The notes beneath the pieces are model-generated. The model worked only from the letters and a program-made list of their open reading frames with translations, was not told the DNA's origin and searched no databases. From Bacteroidaceae bacterium (GTDB lineage: Bacteria > Bacteroidota > Bacteroidia > Bacteroidales > Bacteroidaceae), in the NCBI GenBank assembly GCA_024398665.1, contig JAKSIS010000014.1, forward strand, positions 1 through 46,180: a DNA stretch of 46,180 bases, written 5' to 3'. A program made the translations under genes and the position numbers. This document shows positions 36,729-46,115 of the stretch, piece after piece. Each line of letters starts with the position of its first letter. The stretch's first letter is position 1.

Positions 36729-38603
36729 TTATCGGTTTAAAAGAACCAGCAGGACATTGATGTCGCTGGGTGAAACGCCGGGAATGCGGCTGGCTTCGGC
36801 CAGTGTGTCGGGGTCGTGCCGCATTAGTTTCTGCCGGCATTCGGTAGACAGGGACATGATTGAACTGTAATCGAAGCGTCCCTTGATGCGTATGTCTTCT
36901 AGCCTTTTCATTTTTCCGGCTATCTGTCTTTCACGTTCAATGTAGCCGTTGTATTTGATACATACTTCAGCCGCTTCAACAATCTCATCGCGGCGTTCCG
37001 GTTCCAGCTTGTCAAGTTCAGACTTCAGCGCCCTGATGTGGTCCGAAAGGTTGTCAAGGGTCAGCTGGGGCCTTTCAAGCAGAGCTGACAGCCTGCAGCC
37101 TTCACGCAGCGGGGACGTGCCAAGTTCCTCAAGTGACGGATTTATCAGTGCAGGCTTTACAGGGAAATTCCTGGCAAAATCCAGAATGTGGCTTATGGCA
37201 TCACGCTTGCTGCTCATGCGTTCGAAACGTTCCCTTGCAGCCAGTCCGATATTGTACGACCGGCCGGTAAGGCGCAGGTCTGCGTCGTCCTGACGCAGCA
37301 GTATCCTGTATTCGGCACGTGATGTGAACATGCGGTAAGGTTCATCGACACCCTTGGTGATAAGGTCATCGACAAGAACACCTATGTATGATTCGTCACG
37401 GGCCAGGGTGAATTCGCCTGCATCATGACATTTCATATGGGCATTTATTCCTGCCAGAATTCCCTGACCTCCGGCCTCTTCATAACCTGTGGTACCGTTT
37501 ACCTGTCCGGCCATGAACAGACCTGACACCACTTTCGATTCGAGCGTGTGCCTTAGTTGGGTGGGGTCGAAGTAGTCATATTCTATGGCATAACCGGGAC
37601 GGTATATCACCAGGTCACGGAATGCCGGAATCTCCTTCAGTGCCCTGATCTGTATGTCCATGGGCATGGATGACGAGAATCCGTTCAGGTACATTTCATT
37701 CGTTTCCTCACCCTCAGGCTCAAGAAACAGCTGGTGTTGCTCCTTGTCAGGAAAAGTTACCAGTTTTGTTTCTATGCTGGGGCAGTATCTCGGTCCTATG
37801 CTTTTTATCTGGCCGTTGAACAGCGGTGAGTCAGGCAGGCCTGAACGCAGAATTTCATGAACCTTGGGGTTTGTGTAACAGGTCCAGCAGCACAGCTGTT
37901 TAAGCTGGCGCTGGCCGCCCATGAATGAAAAGCGGTGAAAATCATTTTCACCCTCCTGGGGCTCCATATCTTCAAAATGGACACTGCGGCGGTCAATCCT
38001 GACAGGTGTTCCGGTTTTCATACGTCCTGAGCGTATGCCGTGTCTTGTGATTGATTCGGTCAGCATATACGATGCAGGTTCCGATATTCTGCCGCCGGGC
38101 ATGGTAACACGGCCTATATGCATAAGTCCGTTAAGGAATGTGCCGGCGGTCAGTACAACGCAGCGGCAGTGGAATTCAGCGCCTTCAAGTGTCCTGACAC
38201 CGGTAACGTGTCCGTGTTCTACCAGAAGTTCAGTCACGGTATCCTGCCAGATGCTCAGGTTTTTCTGGTTCTCCAATACGGTCCGCCATGCCCATATGAA
38301 TTTTGCACGGTCGCACTGTGCGCGAGGACTCCACATTGCCGGACCCTTTGACCGGTTCAGCATGCGGAACTGGATGGCTGTGCGGTCAGTAATGAGTCCC
38401 ATATGTCCGCCCAGTGCATCTATTTCTCTGACAATCTGGCCTTTAGCTATTCCGCCAATTGCCGGATTGCAGCTCATCTGGGCAATCTTGTTCATGTCAA
38501 TGGTGATAAGACAGGTCTTTGATCCCATCTGCGCAGCGGCTGCAGCCGCCTCACATCCGGCATGTCCAGCCCCGATCACTATCACATCAAATCTGAAATC
38601 CAT
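36729..38603 (-). CDS. mnmG: tRNA uridine-5-carboxymethylaminomethyl(34) synthesis enzyme MnmG (GidA)
   Basis: MnmG works with MnmE to build the cmnm5 group on wobble uridine 34 of several tRNAs. The 624-residue FAD protein starts MDFRFDVIVIGAGHAGCEAA, the dinucleotide-binding motif. CxxTAGTFLNG-like VLTAGTFLNGLMHIG near residue 130 and SIETKLVTFPDKEQHQLFLEPEG near residue 275 are family blocks. The C-terminal helical domain binds tRNA. Longer frames to 38756 pass through the promoter (TAACTTTG, 38619-38612), which is just 8 nt from the ATG. It heads the unit continuing into apt, uvrC, dtd and deoC. Confidence 0.97.
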   Translation of the reverse strand: MDFRFDVIVIGAGHAGCEAAAAAAQMGSKTCLITIDMNKIAQMSCNPAIGGIAKGQIVREIDALGGHMGLITDRTAIQFRMLNRSKGPAMWSPRAQCDRAKFIWAWRTVLENQKNLSIWQDTVTELLVEHGHVTGVRTLEGAEFHCRCVVLTAGTFLNGLMHIGRVTMPGGRISEPASYMLTESITRHGIRSGRMKTGTPVRIDRRSVHFEDMEPQEGENDFHRFSFMGGQRQLKQLCCWTCYTNPKVHEILRSGLPDSPLFNGQIKSIGPRYCPSIETKLVTFPDKEQHQLFLEPEGEETNEMYLNGFSSSMPMDIQIRALKEIPAFRDLVIYRPGYAIEYDYFDPTQLRHTLESKVVSGLFMAGQVNGTTGYEEAGGQGILAGINAHMKCHDAGEFTLARDESYIGVLVDDLITKGVDEPYRMFTSRAEYRILLRQDDADLRLTGRSYNIGLAARERFERMSSKRDAISHILDFARNFPVKPALINPSLEELGTSPLREGCRLSALLERPQLTLDNLSDHIRALKSELDKLEPERRDEIVEAAEVCIKYNGYIERERQIAGKMKRLEDIRIKGRFDYSSIMSLSTECRQKLMRHDPDTLAEASRIPGVSPSDINVLLVLLNR

Positions 38604-38611
38604 ACGGACCC

Positions 38612-38619
38612 CAAAGTTA
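38612..38619 (-). promoter_or_regulatory. -7 promoter element for mnmG
   Basis: The minus-strand bases read TAACTTTG. Eight bases separate it from the ATG at 38603, implying a leader of only a few nucleotides. This probably drives mnmG-apt-uvrC-dtd-deoC. Confidence 0.65.
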
Positions 38620-38751
38620 GTGCAAATAAAGCAATGCCTATTTGAACTTCCACAATATTTTCCTTCGGAGTTGTCCGTGGCGTGTTGTATTTTGCTGTAC
38701 GCACAGCCCATGATTTGCGCGTTTGAATATGTATCATTATGGGAAATTTTG

Positions 38752-38759
38752 TACATTTG
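38752..38759 (+). promoter_or_regulatory. -7 promoter element for the sdh/frd operon
   Basis: The bases read TACATTTG, followed by CGGAC, 51 nt before the sdhC ATG at 38811. The 190-nt region 38620-38810 between mnmG and sdhC otherwise shows no gene. The leader is AU-rich. Confidence 0.65.
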
Positions 38760-38810
38760 CGGACTTTATGTAAAATCAAATAATTCTATAACAATCAAAT
38801 TTTAATTTTT

Positions 38811-39488
38811 ATGTGGTTAACTGATTCATCAATCGGAAGAAAAGTGGTGATGAGCGTCACAGGTGGTGCTCTCATCTTTTTCCTGACTTTCCACATGGCA
38901 ATGAACTGCGCAGCACTTTTTTCAGCTGACGCATACAATGCCATCTGTGAATTCCTTGGAGCCAACTGGTATGCTCTGGTAGGTACTGTGGGACTTGCCA
39001 TTCTGGTAGCTCTGCATTTCATTTTCGCCATCTGGCTGACTCTTCAGAACATGAAGGCCCGCGGATCTCAGAAGTATGCTGTTTCTGAACGCCCCAAAAA
39101 TGTCGAGTGGGCATCACAGAACATGCTGGTTCTTGGCATCATCGTAATCCTGGGTCTGGGACTTCATCTTTTCAACTTCTGGTCAAAGATGCAGCTTCAG
39201 GAAATCATGGGTACTGAGAATTTCATTGCAGGACAGGCAGGTGCCACTGACGGTGTTTTCCTTATCCAGTACACTTTCTCAAAGTGGTACTACTGCGTTC
39301 TGTACATTGTATGGCTGGCTGCTCTGTGGTTCCACCTGTCACACGGTTTCTGGAGTGCAATCCAGACACTGGGCTGGAACGGAAAGATCTGGTTCAACCG
39401 CTGGAAGGTTATCGGCAACATTTACGTTACTCTGGTAATCCTCGGATTCGTAAGCGTTATCGCTATGTTCTTCTTCAAGAGTCTCTAA
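38811..39488 (+). CDS. sdhC: Succinate dehydrogenase/fumarate reductase cytochrome b subunit
   Basis: This 225-residue membrane anchor carries quinone and heme for the SdhAB/FrdAB enzyme. Five hydrophobic helices are visible. Candidate heme-ligand histidines are His28 (TFHMAMN), His69 (ALHFIFA), His119 (GLHLFNF) and His175/His178 (WFHLSHG), as in the single-anchor diheme (type B) enzymes. In anaerobic Bacteroidota the complex mainly runs as fumarate reductase with menaquinol. sdhA follows after 20 nt and sdhB after a further 14 nt, giving one operon from the promoter at 38752. Confidence 0.95.
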   Translation: MWLTDSSIGRKVVMSVTGGALIFFLTFHMAMNCAALFSADAYNAICEFLGANWYALVGTVGLAILVALHFIFAIWLTLQNMKARGSQKYAVSERPKNVEWASQNMLVLGIIVILGLGLHLFNFWSKMQLQEIMGTENFIAGQAGATDGVFLIQYTFSKWYYCVLYIVWLAALWFHLSHGFWSAIQTLGWNGKIWFNRWKVIGNIYVTLVILGFVSVIAMFFFKSL

Positions 39489-39508
39489 CCTGAAATAAGC
39501 AAACAGTT

Positions 39509-41467
39509 ATGGCTACAATAGATTCAAAAATCCCCGAAGGCCCGTTGGCTGAAAAGTGGTCCAACTATAAGGCACATCAGAAACTTGTCAACCCTGCCAA
39601 CAAGCGCAAGCTTGACATTATAGTAGTAGGTTCAGGCCTTGCCGGAGCATCGGCTGCCGCAACGCTTGGCGACCTTGGTTTCAAGGTAAAGTGCTTCTGC
39701 ATTCAGGATTCACCGCGCCGTGCCCATTCAATTGCCGCACAGGGCGGTATCAATGCTGCAAAGAACTATCAGAATGACGGTGACTCAGTATACCGTCTGT
39801 TCTACGATACAATCAAGGGCGGTGACTACCGTTCACGTGAAGCCAACGTCTACCGTCTGGCCGAGGTTTCAAACAACATCATTGACCAGTGCGTGGCCCA
39901 GGGTGTTCCCTTTGCACGTGAATACGGCGGCACACTTGCCAACCGTTCATTCGGCGGTGCCCAGGTATCGCGAACATTCTACGCCCGCGGTCAAACCGGA
40001 CAGCAGCTGCTTCTGGGTGCTTATTCAGCACTGAGCTATCAGGTGAAGCAGGGTAATGTGGAACTGTTCACACGCTGCGAAATGCTTGACCTTGTAATGA
40101 TCAAGGACGAAGAAGGCAAGGAGCGTGCACGCGGCATCATCTACCGTGATCTGGTAACCGGTGAAATCAAGCGCTGCTCAGCTCACGCAGTAGTCATCGG
40201 TACAGGCGGTTACGGAAACACCTATTTCCTGTCAACAAACGCCATGGCCAGCAACGGTTCAGCCGCAATGCAGTGCTACCGCAAGGGCGCATGGTTTGCA
40301 AACCCCGCATTTGCTCAGATTCACCCCACATGCATTCCCGTTCACGGTGACAAGCAGTCAAAGCTTACACTGATGTCGGAATCACTTCGTAACGACGGCC
40401 GTATCTGGGTTCCCAAGAAGCTTGAGGACGCCAAGAAGCTGCAGGCCGGCACCCTGAATCCCAACGACATACCTGATGAGGACCGCGACTTCTATCTGGA
40501 GCGCCGCTATCCCGCATTCGGCAATCTGGTACCCCGTGACGTCGCTTCACGTGCCGCCAAGGAGCGCTGCGACAAGGGATTCGGCGTGAACAACACCGGT
40601 CTGGCCGTGTTCCTGGATTTCAAGTATGCCATCCAGCGTCTTGGCAAGCAGGCCGTTGCTGACAAGTACGGTAACCTGTTTGACATGTACGAGGAGATTA
40701 CAGACGTTAATCCTTATGAAAATCCGATGATGATCTTCCCGGCCATCCACTACACAATGGGCGGCATCTGGGTTGACTACGAACTGCAGACCTCAATCCC
40801 AGGCCTGTTTGCAATAGGTGAGTGCAACTTCTCGGACCACGGTGCAAACCGTCTGGGTGCATCGGCCCTGATGCAGGGTCTTGCTGACGGATACTTTGTT
40901 CTGCCTTACACCATTCAGAACTACCTGTCAGACCAGATTCAGGTTCCGCGCTTCAGCACAGACCTGCCTGAGTTCGATGCTGCTGAAAAGGCTGTCAAGG
41001 AGAAGATTGCTAAGATCATGAGCATTAACGGAAAGCGTTCCGTTGATTCAATCCATAAGGAACTTGGTCATATCATGTGGGAATATGTTGGCATGGGCCG
41101 CACGGAAGAGTCTCTCAAGACCGCTCTTGCAAAGCTTGATGAGGTTGAAAAGACATTCTGGTCAGACCTGCGCGTTCCCGGTGATGCACAGACCCTTAAC
41201 GTTGAGCTTGAAAAGGCTCTGCGTCTGCTTGACTTCATTGAGATTGGCAAGCTTATGGCTTATGACGGTCTGAACCGTGAAGAGTCATGCGGCGGTCATT
41301 TCCGTGAAGAGCATCAGACTCCTGAAGGTGAGGCACTGCGTCATGACGACAAGTTCTCATACGTTGCCTGCTGGAACTACCAGGGTGAGGGTAAGGCACC
41401 TGAACTGCTCAAGGAGCCTCTCAACTACGAGTATATCAAGGTACAGACCCGTAATTACAAGAACTGA
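39509..41467 (+). CDS. sdhA: Fumarate reductase/succinate dehydrogenase flavoprotein subunit
   Basis: This 652-residue catalytic subunit interconverts succinate and fumarate on the cytoplasmic side of the membrane. The FAD-binding motif is [20 protein letters not shown] near residue 33. The covalent flavin is expected on His in the [17 protein letters not shown] segment near residue 75. [10 protein letters not shown] near residue 275 and [10 protein letters not shown]-like [15 protein letters not shown] near residue 445 are active-site blocks. Length fits the Bacteroidota/epsilonproteobacterial-type flavoprotein. Codon use is strongly biased to C-ending codons, as expected for a highly expressed respiratory gene. 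Confidence 0.97.
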   Translation: MATIDSKIPEGPLAEKWSNYKAHQKLVNPANKRKLDIIVVGSGLAGASAAATLGDLGFKVKCFCIQDSPRRAHSIAAQGGINAAKNYQNDGDSVYRLFYDTIKGGDYRSREANVYRLAEVSNNIIDQCVAQGVPFAREYGGTLANRSFGGAQVSRTFYARGQTGQQLLLGAYSALSYQVKQGNVELFTRCEMLDLVMIKDEEGKERARGIIYRDLVTGEIKRCSAHAVVIGTGGYGNTYFLSTNAMASNGSAAMQCYRKGAWFANPAFAQIHPTCIPVHGDKQSKLTLMSESLRNDGRIWVPKKLEDAKKLQAGTLNPNDIPDEDRDFYLERRYPAFGNLVPRDVASRAAKERCDKGFGVNNTGLAVFLDFKYAIQRLGKQAVADKYGNLFDMYEEITDVNPYENPMMIFPAIHYTMGGIWVDYELQTSIPGLFAIGECNFSDHGANRLGASALMQGLADGYFVLPYTIQNYLSDQIQVPRFSTDLPEFDAAEKAVKEKIAKIMSINGKRSVDSIHKELGHIMWEYVGMGRTEESLKTALAKLDEVEKTFWSDLRVPGDAQTLNVELEKALRLLDFIEIGKLMAYDGLNREESCGGHFREEHQTPEGEALRHDDKFSYVACWNYQGEGKAPELLKEPLNYEYIKVQTRNYKN

Positions 41468-41481
41468 TAAAAAGCACCATT

Positions 41482-42237
41482 ATGGAAAAGAATATAAGCT
41501 TCAAACTGAAAATCTGGCGCCAGAGAGGTCCCAAGGAAAAGGGCGAATTCAAGGTGTACGAAATGAAGGATATCCCAACCGATACTTCATTCCTTGAGAT
41601 GCTTGACATTCTCAACGAGCAGCTCATCAACAAGGGTGAAGAACCCGTCGTTTTCGACCATGACTGCCGTGAGGGCATTTGCGGCATGTGTTCACTTTAC
41701 ATCAACGGACATCCGCACGGTCCCGCTACAGGTGCCACCACCTGCCAGCTGTACATGCGCCGTTTCAAGGATGGAGAAACCATTACAGTCGAACCCTGGC
41801 GTTCAGCTGGTTTCCCGGTAATCCGTGACCTTATGGTTGACCGCAGGGCTTATGACAAGATCATGCAGGCCGGCGGTTACGTGTCAATAAACACCGGCGG
41901 TGTTCCTGACGCAAACGCAATTCCAATCTCCAAGGAGAAGGCAGACCTTGCCATGGATGCAGCTTCATGCATCGGTTGCGGTGCCTGCGTTGCTGCCTGC
42001 AAGAACGGTTCCGCCATGCTGTTTGTCAGCGCCAAGGTCAGCCAGCTCGCTCTGCTTCCTCAGGGACAGGTCGAGGCTGCACGCCGCGCCAAGGCCATGC
42101 TTGCCAAGATGGACGAACTGGGATTCGGAAACTGCACCAACACCCGTGCCTGTGAGGCCGAATGCCCCAAGTGCATTTCAATCAGCAACATTGCACGCCT
42201 GAACCGCGAATTCATCGCTGCCAAGCTGAAAGACTGA
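41482..42237 (+). CDS. sdhB: Fumarate reductase/succinate dehydrogenase iron-sulfur subunit
   Basis: The 251-residue electron-transfer subunit has a [2Fe-2S] site starting at Cys62 (CREGICGMC), with the distal cysteine in GATTCQL. The C-terminal clusters are [11 protein letters not shown] near residue 160 and [11 protein letters not shown] near residue 230, for the [4Fe-4S] and [3Fe-4S] centres. It passes electrons between the flavin of SdhA and the hemes/quinone of SdhC. It is the last gene of the operon and is followed after 18 nt by a strong terminator. Confidence 0.97.
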   Translation: MEKNISFKLKIWRQRGPKEKGEFKVYEMKDIPTDTSFLEMLDILNEQLINKGEEPVVFDHDCREGICGMCSLYINGHPHGPATGATTCQLYMRRFKDGETITVEPWRSAGFPVIRDLMVDRRAYDKIMQAGGYVSINTGGVPDANAIPISKEKADLAMDAASCIGCGACVAACKNGSAMLFVSAKVSQLALLPQGQVEAARRAKAMLAKMDELGFGNCTNTRACEAECPKCISISNIARLNREFIAAKLKD

Positions 42238-42255
42238 CCTTTATGGTCCGATGAT

Positions 42256-42286
42256 AAAAAAACCGCGGTGACACCGCGGTTTTTTT
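42256..42286. terminator. Bidirectional intrinsic terminator between sdhB and the GH5 gene
   Basis: An 8-bp GC-rich stem (ACCGCGGT, 42262-42269 with 42273-42280) and 3-nt loop are flanked by six or more A on the left and T on the right. The structure gives a U-tract in both directions. The last bases overlap the GH5 stop codon. It ends the sdh operon on the plus strand and the GH5 transcript on the minus strand. Confidence 0.95.
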
Positions 42287-43322
42287 ATTTCTGAGCCTTG
42301 CTCTGCAAGTAGGCTTTGAAGAATTTTCCCTGTGTGGTAGGAGTGAAGTTCCAGTCCTTTATCAGCATGGGTCCCCAGCTGGTATCAAAGCACCACACTG
42401 TGAAAGAAATGCCTTTGCTTTCAAAATAGGCGGTTATCTGGCGGCCGTATTCATCGGTGGAAATTACCGGGATATGGGCACCCGGTTCGCCTTCCAGGCA
42501 ATAACCGATTTCTGTACATATTACAGGATAGCTGTCTGCAACAAAACCGTAGTCGTTCTCCCACTGTTCCGGCCATGGCTGTTCGCGTTTCATGGGGTAG
42601 GGATGTGACACGTATGCAATGTTCTCCCGCCTTACGGGGTCAGTCTTCACATCGGTCAGTTCATATGCCCAGTTGAATCCTGCGCACAGGCATACGGCAT
42701 TGGGGTTGTATGCCCTTATTGTGTCAATGATCTGTTCCTGCAGCTGCCGCCATTCGCTCCAGGTGGTGCCGCCGGTACCTTCGGCCGTGACAGTGGGTTC
42801 ATTGAAAAGTTCGTAAAGGGCAACCTGCGGCTCATCGCTGTAACGCTGGGCTATGGTACGCCAAAATCTGAAGGTTTCCGCTTTGGTGGTGTTGTACATG
42901 GGACTTGTATATTTTTCAGTGACAAGGTTGCCTATGGAGTGCCAGTCCATGATCACGTACATGCCGCGGTCCTTGGCCCACTGTACCCCCTGATCCAGCA
43001 ACTGGAGTGTTCTGTCCCAGCCCATCTGGCGCAGATTGGACGGATGGACGGCAAAACGCACCACGTTGGCGCCCCAATTGCGGGCCTCGTCGAAATAGCG
43101 TTCGTTCCACTGGCCCTCACGCTGCAGTTTTACGGGGTCCGAATAGCACAGTCCGCGGAAAACCATCTCATTTCCGTCAGGCCCCAAAAACTTGTTTTCA
43201 TGAACTCTGACCCACTTCCTTTCAGGGGTTGATTTGCCGTTTTCAGCATTTGAACTGCTGCTGCAGCCCGCTGCAAGCAATGCTGTAAGCACGATTGCCG
43301 CCGTAGTTTTGAAAATGCGCAT
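42285..43322 (-). CDS. Glycoside hydrolase family 5 (cellulase-like) lipoprotein
   Basis: The 345-residue protein has a lipoprotein signal with lipobox LLAAGC and a serine-rich linker, so it is membrane-anchored and perhaps surface exposed. The rest is a GH5-type (beta/alpha)8 barrel. FRGLCYSDPVK is near the start, WHSIGN near residue 135, the acid/base Glu is in LFNEPT near residue 175, and the nucleophile Glu is in VICTEIGYC near residue 270. Substrate (beta-glucan or mannan) is not readable. No SusC/D pair or other polysaccharide-utilisation gene is nearby, so this is an isolated enzyme. A -7 element (TACCTTTG, 43356-43349) lies 26 nt upstream. Confidence 0.88.
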   Translation of the reverse strand: MRIFKTTAAIVLTALLAAGCSSSSNAENGKSTPERKWVRVHENKFLGPDGNEMVFRGLCYSDPVKLQREGQWNERYFDEARNWGANVVRFAVHPSNLRQMGWDRTLQLLDQGVQWAKDRGMYVIMDWHSIGNLVTEKYTSPMYNTTKAETFRFWRTIAQRYSDEPQVALYELFNEPTVTAEGTGGTTWSEWRQLQEQIIDTIRAYNPNAVCLCAGFNWAYELTDVKTDPVRRENIAYVSHPYPMKREQPWPEQWENDYGFVADSYPVICTEIGYCLEGEPGAHIPVISTDEYGRQITAYFESKGISFTVWCFDTSWGPMLIKDWNFTPTTQGKFFKAYLQSKAQK

Positions 43323-43348
43323 ATGTAACTGCTTTAATTATACCGCAT

Positions 43349-43383
43349 CAAAGGTAATTATTTGACGCTAATGACTAACTTTG
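43349..43383. promoter_or_regulatory. Divergent -7 elements for the GH5 and ABC exporter genes
   Basis: TACCTTTG on the minus strand (43356-43349) reads toward the GH5 gene. TAACTTTG on the plus strand (43376-43383) reads toward the ABC transporter, 23 nt before its ATG at 43407. The two elements are 19 nt apart, so their polymerase footprints would overlap and the genes may compete for transcription. Confidence 0.6.
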
Positions 43384-43406
43384 GAGCTCTGAAAAAATTC
43401 CCCAAA

Positions 43407-45221
43407 ATGAATCTCATAAAACTTATACGCAATCTGGCGCCTTATGTAAAGCCTTACAAGTGGCTGGTTCTGATAACACTGATCCTTACTCTCATAGGCT
43501 CTCTCATGGCGCAGGTCAATGCTGTCGTCCTGGACCGTACTGTCGATGCCGTGAACGCCCTTGTGATATCCGAATCATTTGCCTGGAGCGAGGCTGCCAG
43601 GATACTGACCATAATAAGCATTGTCCTTTTGGGCAAGGAAGTGCTGTCTGCGCTGATAACCTTTTCTCAGAATTTCTTTGGCGAGCGCATGCGCATATTC
43701 GTATCAAAGGACCTGTCACAGAGCATAATTGACAAGATCCTTACATTCCGGATGTCATTCTTTTCAGCACAGGACAATGACACCGGCAAACTTACCACCC
43801 GAATCGACCAGGGTGTGAGCAGCCTTTCACGTACTGTGCAGAACTTCTTCATCGACCTTCTGCCGCTGTTCACAAGTGCTGTCCTTGCTCTTATTCTCAT
43901 GTTCACCGCAAACGTCTACGTGGGTCTGACCGCCCTTTTCATCGTTCCAATCTATTTCTGGATAACAGCCCGTCAGGCAAAGAAGCTGAAAGGCTGGCGC
44001 CGGAACATGCGCAACACGCGTGAAGAGAAGAGCCACGGAATCATGAACATCATAGAATCGATGAATGTAATCAAGTCATTCAACCGCCAGAAGATAGAGA
44101 GCGACAAGCAGTGGCAGATGCAGACCGTCTACAGCGAAAACCAGATGAACGTGCGCAAGACCAGCTTCTATTATGACGGTCTGAAGAGTTTCGTGCGTCA
44201 GACAGGAACGGTGCTCATCATCATTCTCACGGCATATCTGGTGCTCATTGACTATCCCGGCATGACCATAGGAAAGATAATGTACCATGTCATGCTGTTC
44301 GGCAATGTGACTGCGCCCATCACACAGCTGCAGCGCATATTCGACGACATGAATGACGCGCTTATCTACGCCGAGGGTTTCTTTGACATTCTCAATTCGG
44401 AATCCGATACCGAACCTTCAGGCACATACCGCCCCGAGAAGGTAAGCGGCAGGTTCGAATTGAGACATGTTGACTTTACCTATCCCAACGGCACCAAGGC
44501 GCTGCATGACATCAACATGGACATTGAAAGCGGTCAGATAACTGCTTTCGTGGGCCTGTCCGGTGCGGGAAAGAGCACCATAATCAATCTTCTGGACAAG
44601 TTCTACGAACCGGACTGCGGCAGCATTCTGCTAGACGGCGTGGATCTTAAGGAGTATGATACCAGGTTCCTGCGCGATAACATAGGACTGGTGCTCCAGA
44701 AAAACCATATTTTTGACGGAACCATTGAAGAGAACATACGCTACGGCAAGACCGATGCCACATTTGAAGAGGTTGTCGAAGCTGCCCGCAAGGCTTATCT
44801 GTATGATCAGGTCATGATGCTTCCGCAGCAGTTCCAGTCAAAGGCGCAGCAGCTTTCCGGAGGCCAGCAGCAGCGTGTTGCCATTGCCCGCATGTTCCTC
44901 AAGAACCCGCCTATCATCTTCCTTGACGAACCGACAGCCAGCCTTGATGCCGTTGCCACGGAACAGATAAAGGCCAGTATCGATGCCATAAAGAAGGATC
45001 GTACAGTAATCATCATTTCACACAGCATTTCCCAGATCATTGACAGTGACATAATATATGCCCTCCGTGACGGCCGTGTGGAACAGTGGGGCAATCCCGA
45101 TGACGTTTACCGTCAGGGCGGCATATACAAGGAGATTGTGGACGCATCGGCCCGCAGTCTGAACATTGAAAAGCTGGCCCATACCCTGGACAGCGACGGT
45201 GACGGGGTGCTGTTTGACTGA
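43407..45221 (+). CDS. ABC exporter, fused permease and ATPase
   Basis: This 604-residue half-transporter has six predicted transmembrane helices (residues ~15-310) followed by a nucleotide-binding domain. The Walker A is [11 protein letters not shown] near residue 385, the signature [14 protein letters not shown] near residue 485, the Walker [13 protein letters not shown] just after, and the switch histidine in IISHSIS. It should work as a homodimer (type IV/MsbA-like fold) exporting a lipid, drug or peptide. The substrate is not evident. The start is placed after the promoter; the longer frame from 43362 reads through the -7 element. Confidence 0.92.
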   Translation: MNLIKLIRNLAPYVKPYKWLVLITLILTLIGSLMAQVNAVVLDRTVDAVNALVISESFAWSEAARILTIISIVLLGKEVLSALITFSQNFFGERMRIFVSKDLSQSIIDKILTFRMSFFSAQDNDTGKLTTRIDQGVSSLSRTVQNFFIDLLPLFTSAVLALILMFTANVYVGLTALFIVPIYFWITARQAKKLKGWRRNMRNTREEKSHGIMNIIESMNVIKSFNRQKIESDKQWQMQTVYSENQMNVRKTSFYYDGLKSFVRQTGTVLIIILTAYLVLIDYPGMTIGKIMYHVMLFGNVTAPITQLQRIFDDMNDALIYAEGFFDILNSESDTEPSGTYRPEKVSGRFELRHVDFTYPNGTKALHDINMDIESGQITAFVGLSGAGKSTIINLLDKFYEPDCGSILLDGVDLKEYDTRFLRDNIGLVLQKNHIFDGTIEENIRYGKTDATFEEVVEAARKAYLYDQVMMLPQQFQSKAQQLSGGQQQRVAIARMFLKNPPIIFLDEPTASLDAVATEQIKASIDAIKKDRTVIIISHSISQIIDSDIIYALRDGRVEQWGNPDDVYRQGGIYKEIVDASARSLNIEKLAHTLDSDGDGVLFD

Positions 45222-45250
45222 TTCAGCCGGTCAGAAAGCAGTCAATCCAT

Positions 45251-46015
45251 TCAGTTTACGTACCTGTAGCTGCGTTCTTCAATGGCGACAGGTCTGGCCG
45301 GTTCACCAGTCACTTTCGAATTCTTGATACGGCGGGTCCAGTTGCCGCTGGCATCATATTCGTAGCTGTCATAGGTGAAGGTTGCTGAACTTTCCCCGTT
45401 TTCATCGGACCATTCGGTAACAGTGCGGACAAGATGTCCGTTTTCATTGTAGGAATATCTTGTCACCATTCCGTCGCTGTCTGTGTAACGTATCAGATAC
45501 CCGTCGGAATCGAACCTGCAGGTGCATTGTTTCCCGTCTTTCATATGCATGGTGTAACTGCCGTGGCGGTCAGTCACTTCAAAACGTACGGTGTCAGTGG
45601 TGCCGTCATGCGTGACCGTCATTCCGGCCGGCTGTCCGTCATCATAAATGTAACAGACTGTCCTTACCGGGTTGTCGCGCCTTATGACACTAGCTTCCGT
45701 TACACTTCCGTCAGTTGAAAGCGTGCCCATGCCTGCATCACGCTGGGCGTATTCCGTCATTTCAGTTTCGCGGCCGGATTCATCGAACTTATGGCAGGTC
45801 ACGCTTCTGGCCCTGCGCAGTGTCTGCACGGTTTCCGGTGCATCGGAATCCGTACCGTAATGCAGTCTGATGAAAACAAGACTGTACGTCATCTCTTCAT
45901 AACAGCTGACATCGCCGCCAATCCGTTCTGTCGGATAAGGCTGGACGAATGGATTCTGTGCTGATGCCGCAAAGCATGCCGCCAGTGCCGGAATTAGAAT
46001 CAGTCTTCTTTTCAT
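45251..46015 (-). CDS. Secreted YD-repeat-like protein of unknown function
   Basis: A 254-residue protein with signal peptide MKRRLILIPALAACFAASAQ. Its second half has YD/RHS-type repeats: CRFDSDGYLIRYTDSDG, RYSYNENGHLVRTV and YEYDASGNWTRRI. Such short repeat proteins are common in Bacteroidota and are thought to be periplasmic or surface located; none has a known activity here. There is no toxin domain, and it is far shorter than true RHS proteins. An alternative ATG at 46039 gives eight extra residues before the signal peptide and falls inside an inverted repeat, so 46015 is preferred. It converges on the ABC exporter with a 29-nt gap. Confidence 0.7.
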   Translation of the reverse strand: MKRRLILIPALAACFAASAQNPFVQPYPTERIGGDVSCYEEMTYSLVFIRLHYGTDSDAPETVQTLRRARSVTCHKFDESGRETEMTEYAQRDAGMGTLSTDGSVTEASVIRRDNPVRTVCYIYDDGQPAGMTVTHDGTTDTVRFEVTDRHGSYTMHMKDGKQCTCRFDSDGYLIRYTDSDGMVTRYSYNENGHLVRTVTEWSDENGESSATFTYDSYEYDASGNWTRRIKNSKVTGEPARPVAIEERSYRYVN

Positions 46016-46024
46016 CAGTAATTC

Positions 46025-46107
46025 ATTCAAGTTTCGCATGTTCCCAATTACTGTTGCTCAGGGGTCATCAAGGCGAAACTTGAATAAATATATCCTTTTC
46101 TGACCCC
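46025..46107. repeat. Interleaved inverted repeats upstream of the YD-repeat gene
   Basis: A perfect 13-bp inverted repeat has arms at 46025-46037 (ATTCAAGTTTCGC) and 46073-46085. A 7-bp inverted repeat has arms GGGGTCA at 46061-46067 and TGACCCC at 46101-46107. The two are interleaved, so as RNA they would form a pseudoknot or alternative structures. The nearer arm begins 9 nt before the ATG at 46015. A weak -7-like TATATTTA is at 46092-46085. Confidence 0.7.
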
Positions 46108-46115
46108 CACCTACA

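Noticed and set aside
36694-36840. Upstream extension of apt
   Set aside because: It runs through the parS site and into mnmG; the conserved Apt start is at 36693.
38604-38756. Upstream extension of mnmG by about 50 residues
   Set aside because: It passes through the TAACTTTG promoter and has no similarity to MnmG, which starts with the FAD motif at 38603.
45251-46015. RHS/YD toxin or polymorphic toxin system
   Set aside because: The protein is only 254 residues, has no toxin domain, and there is no immunity gene or secretion apparatus next to it.
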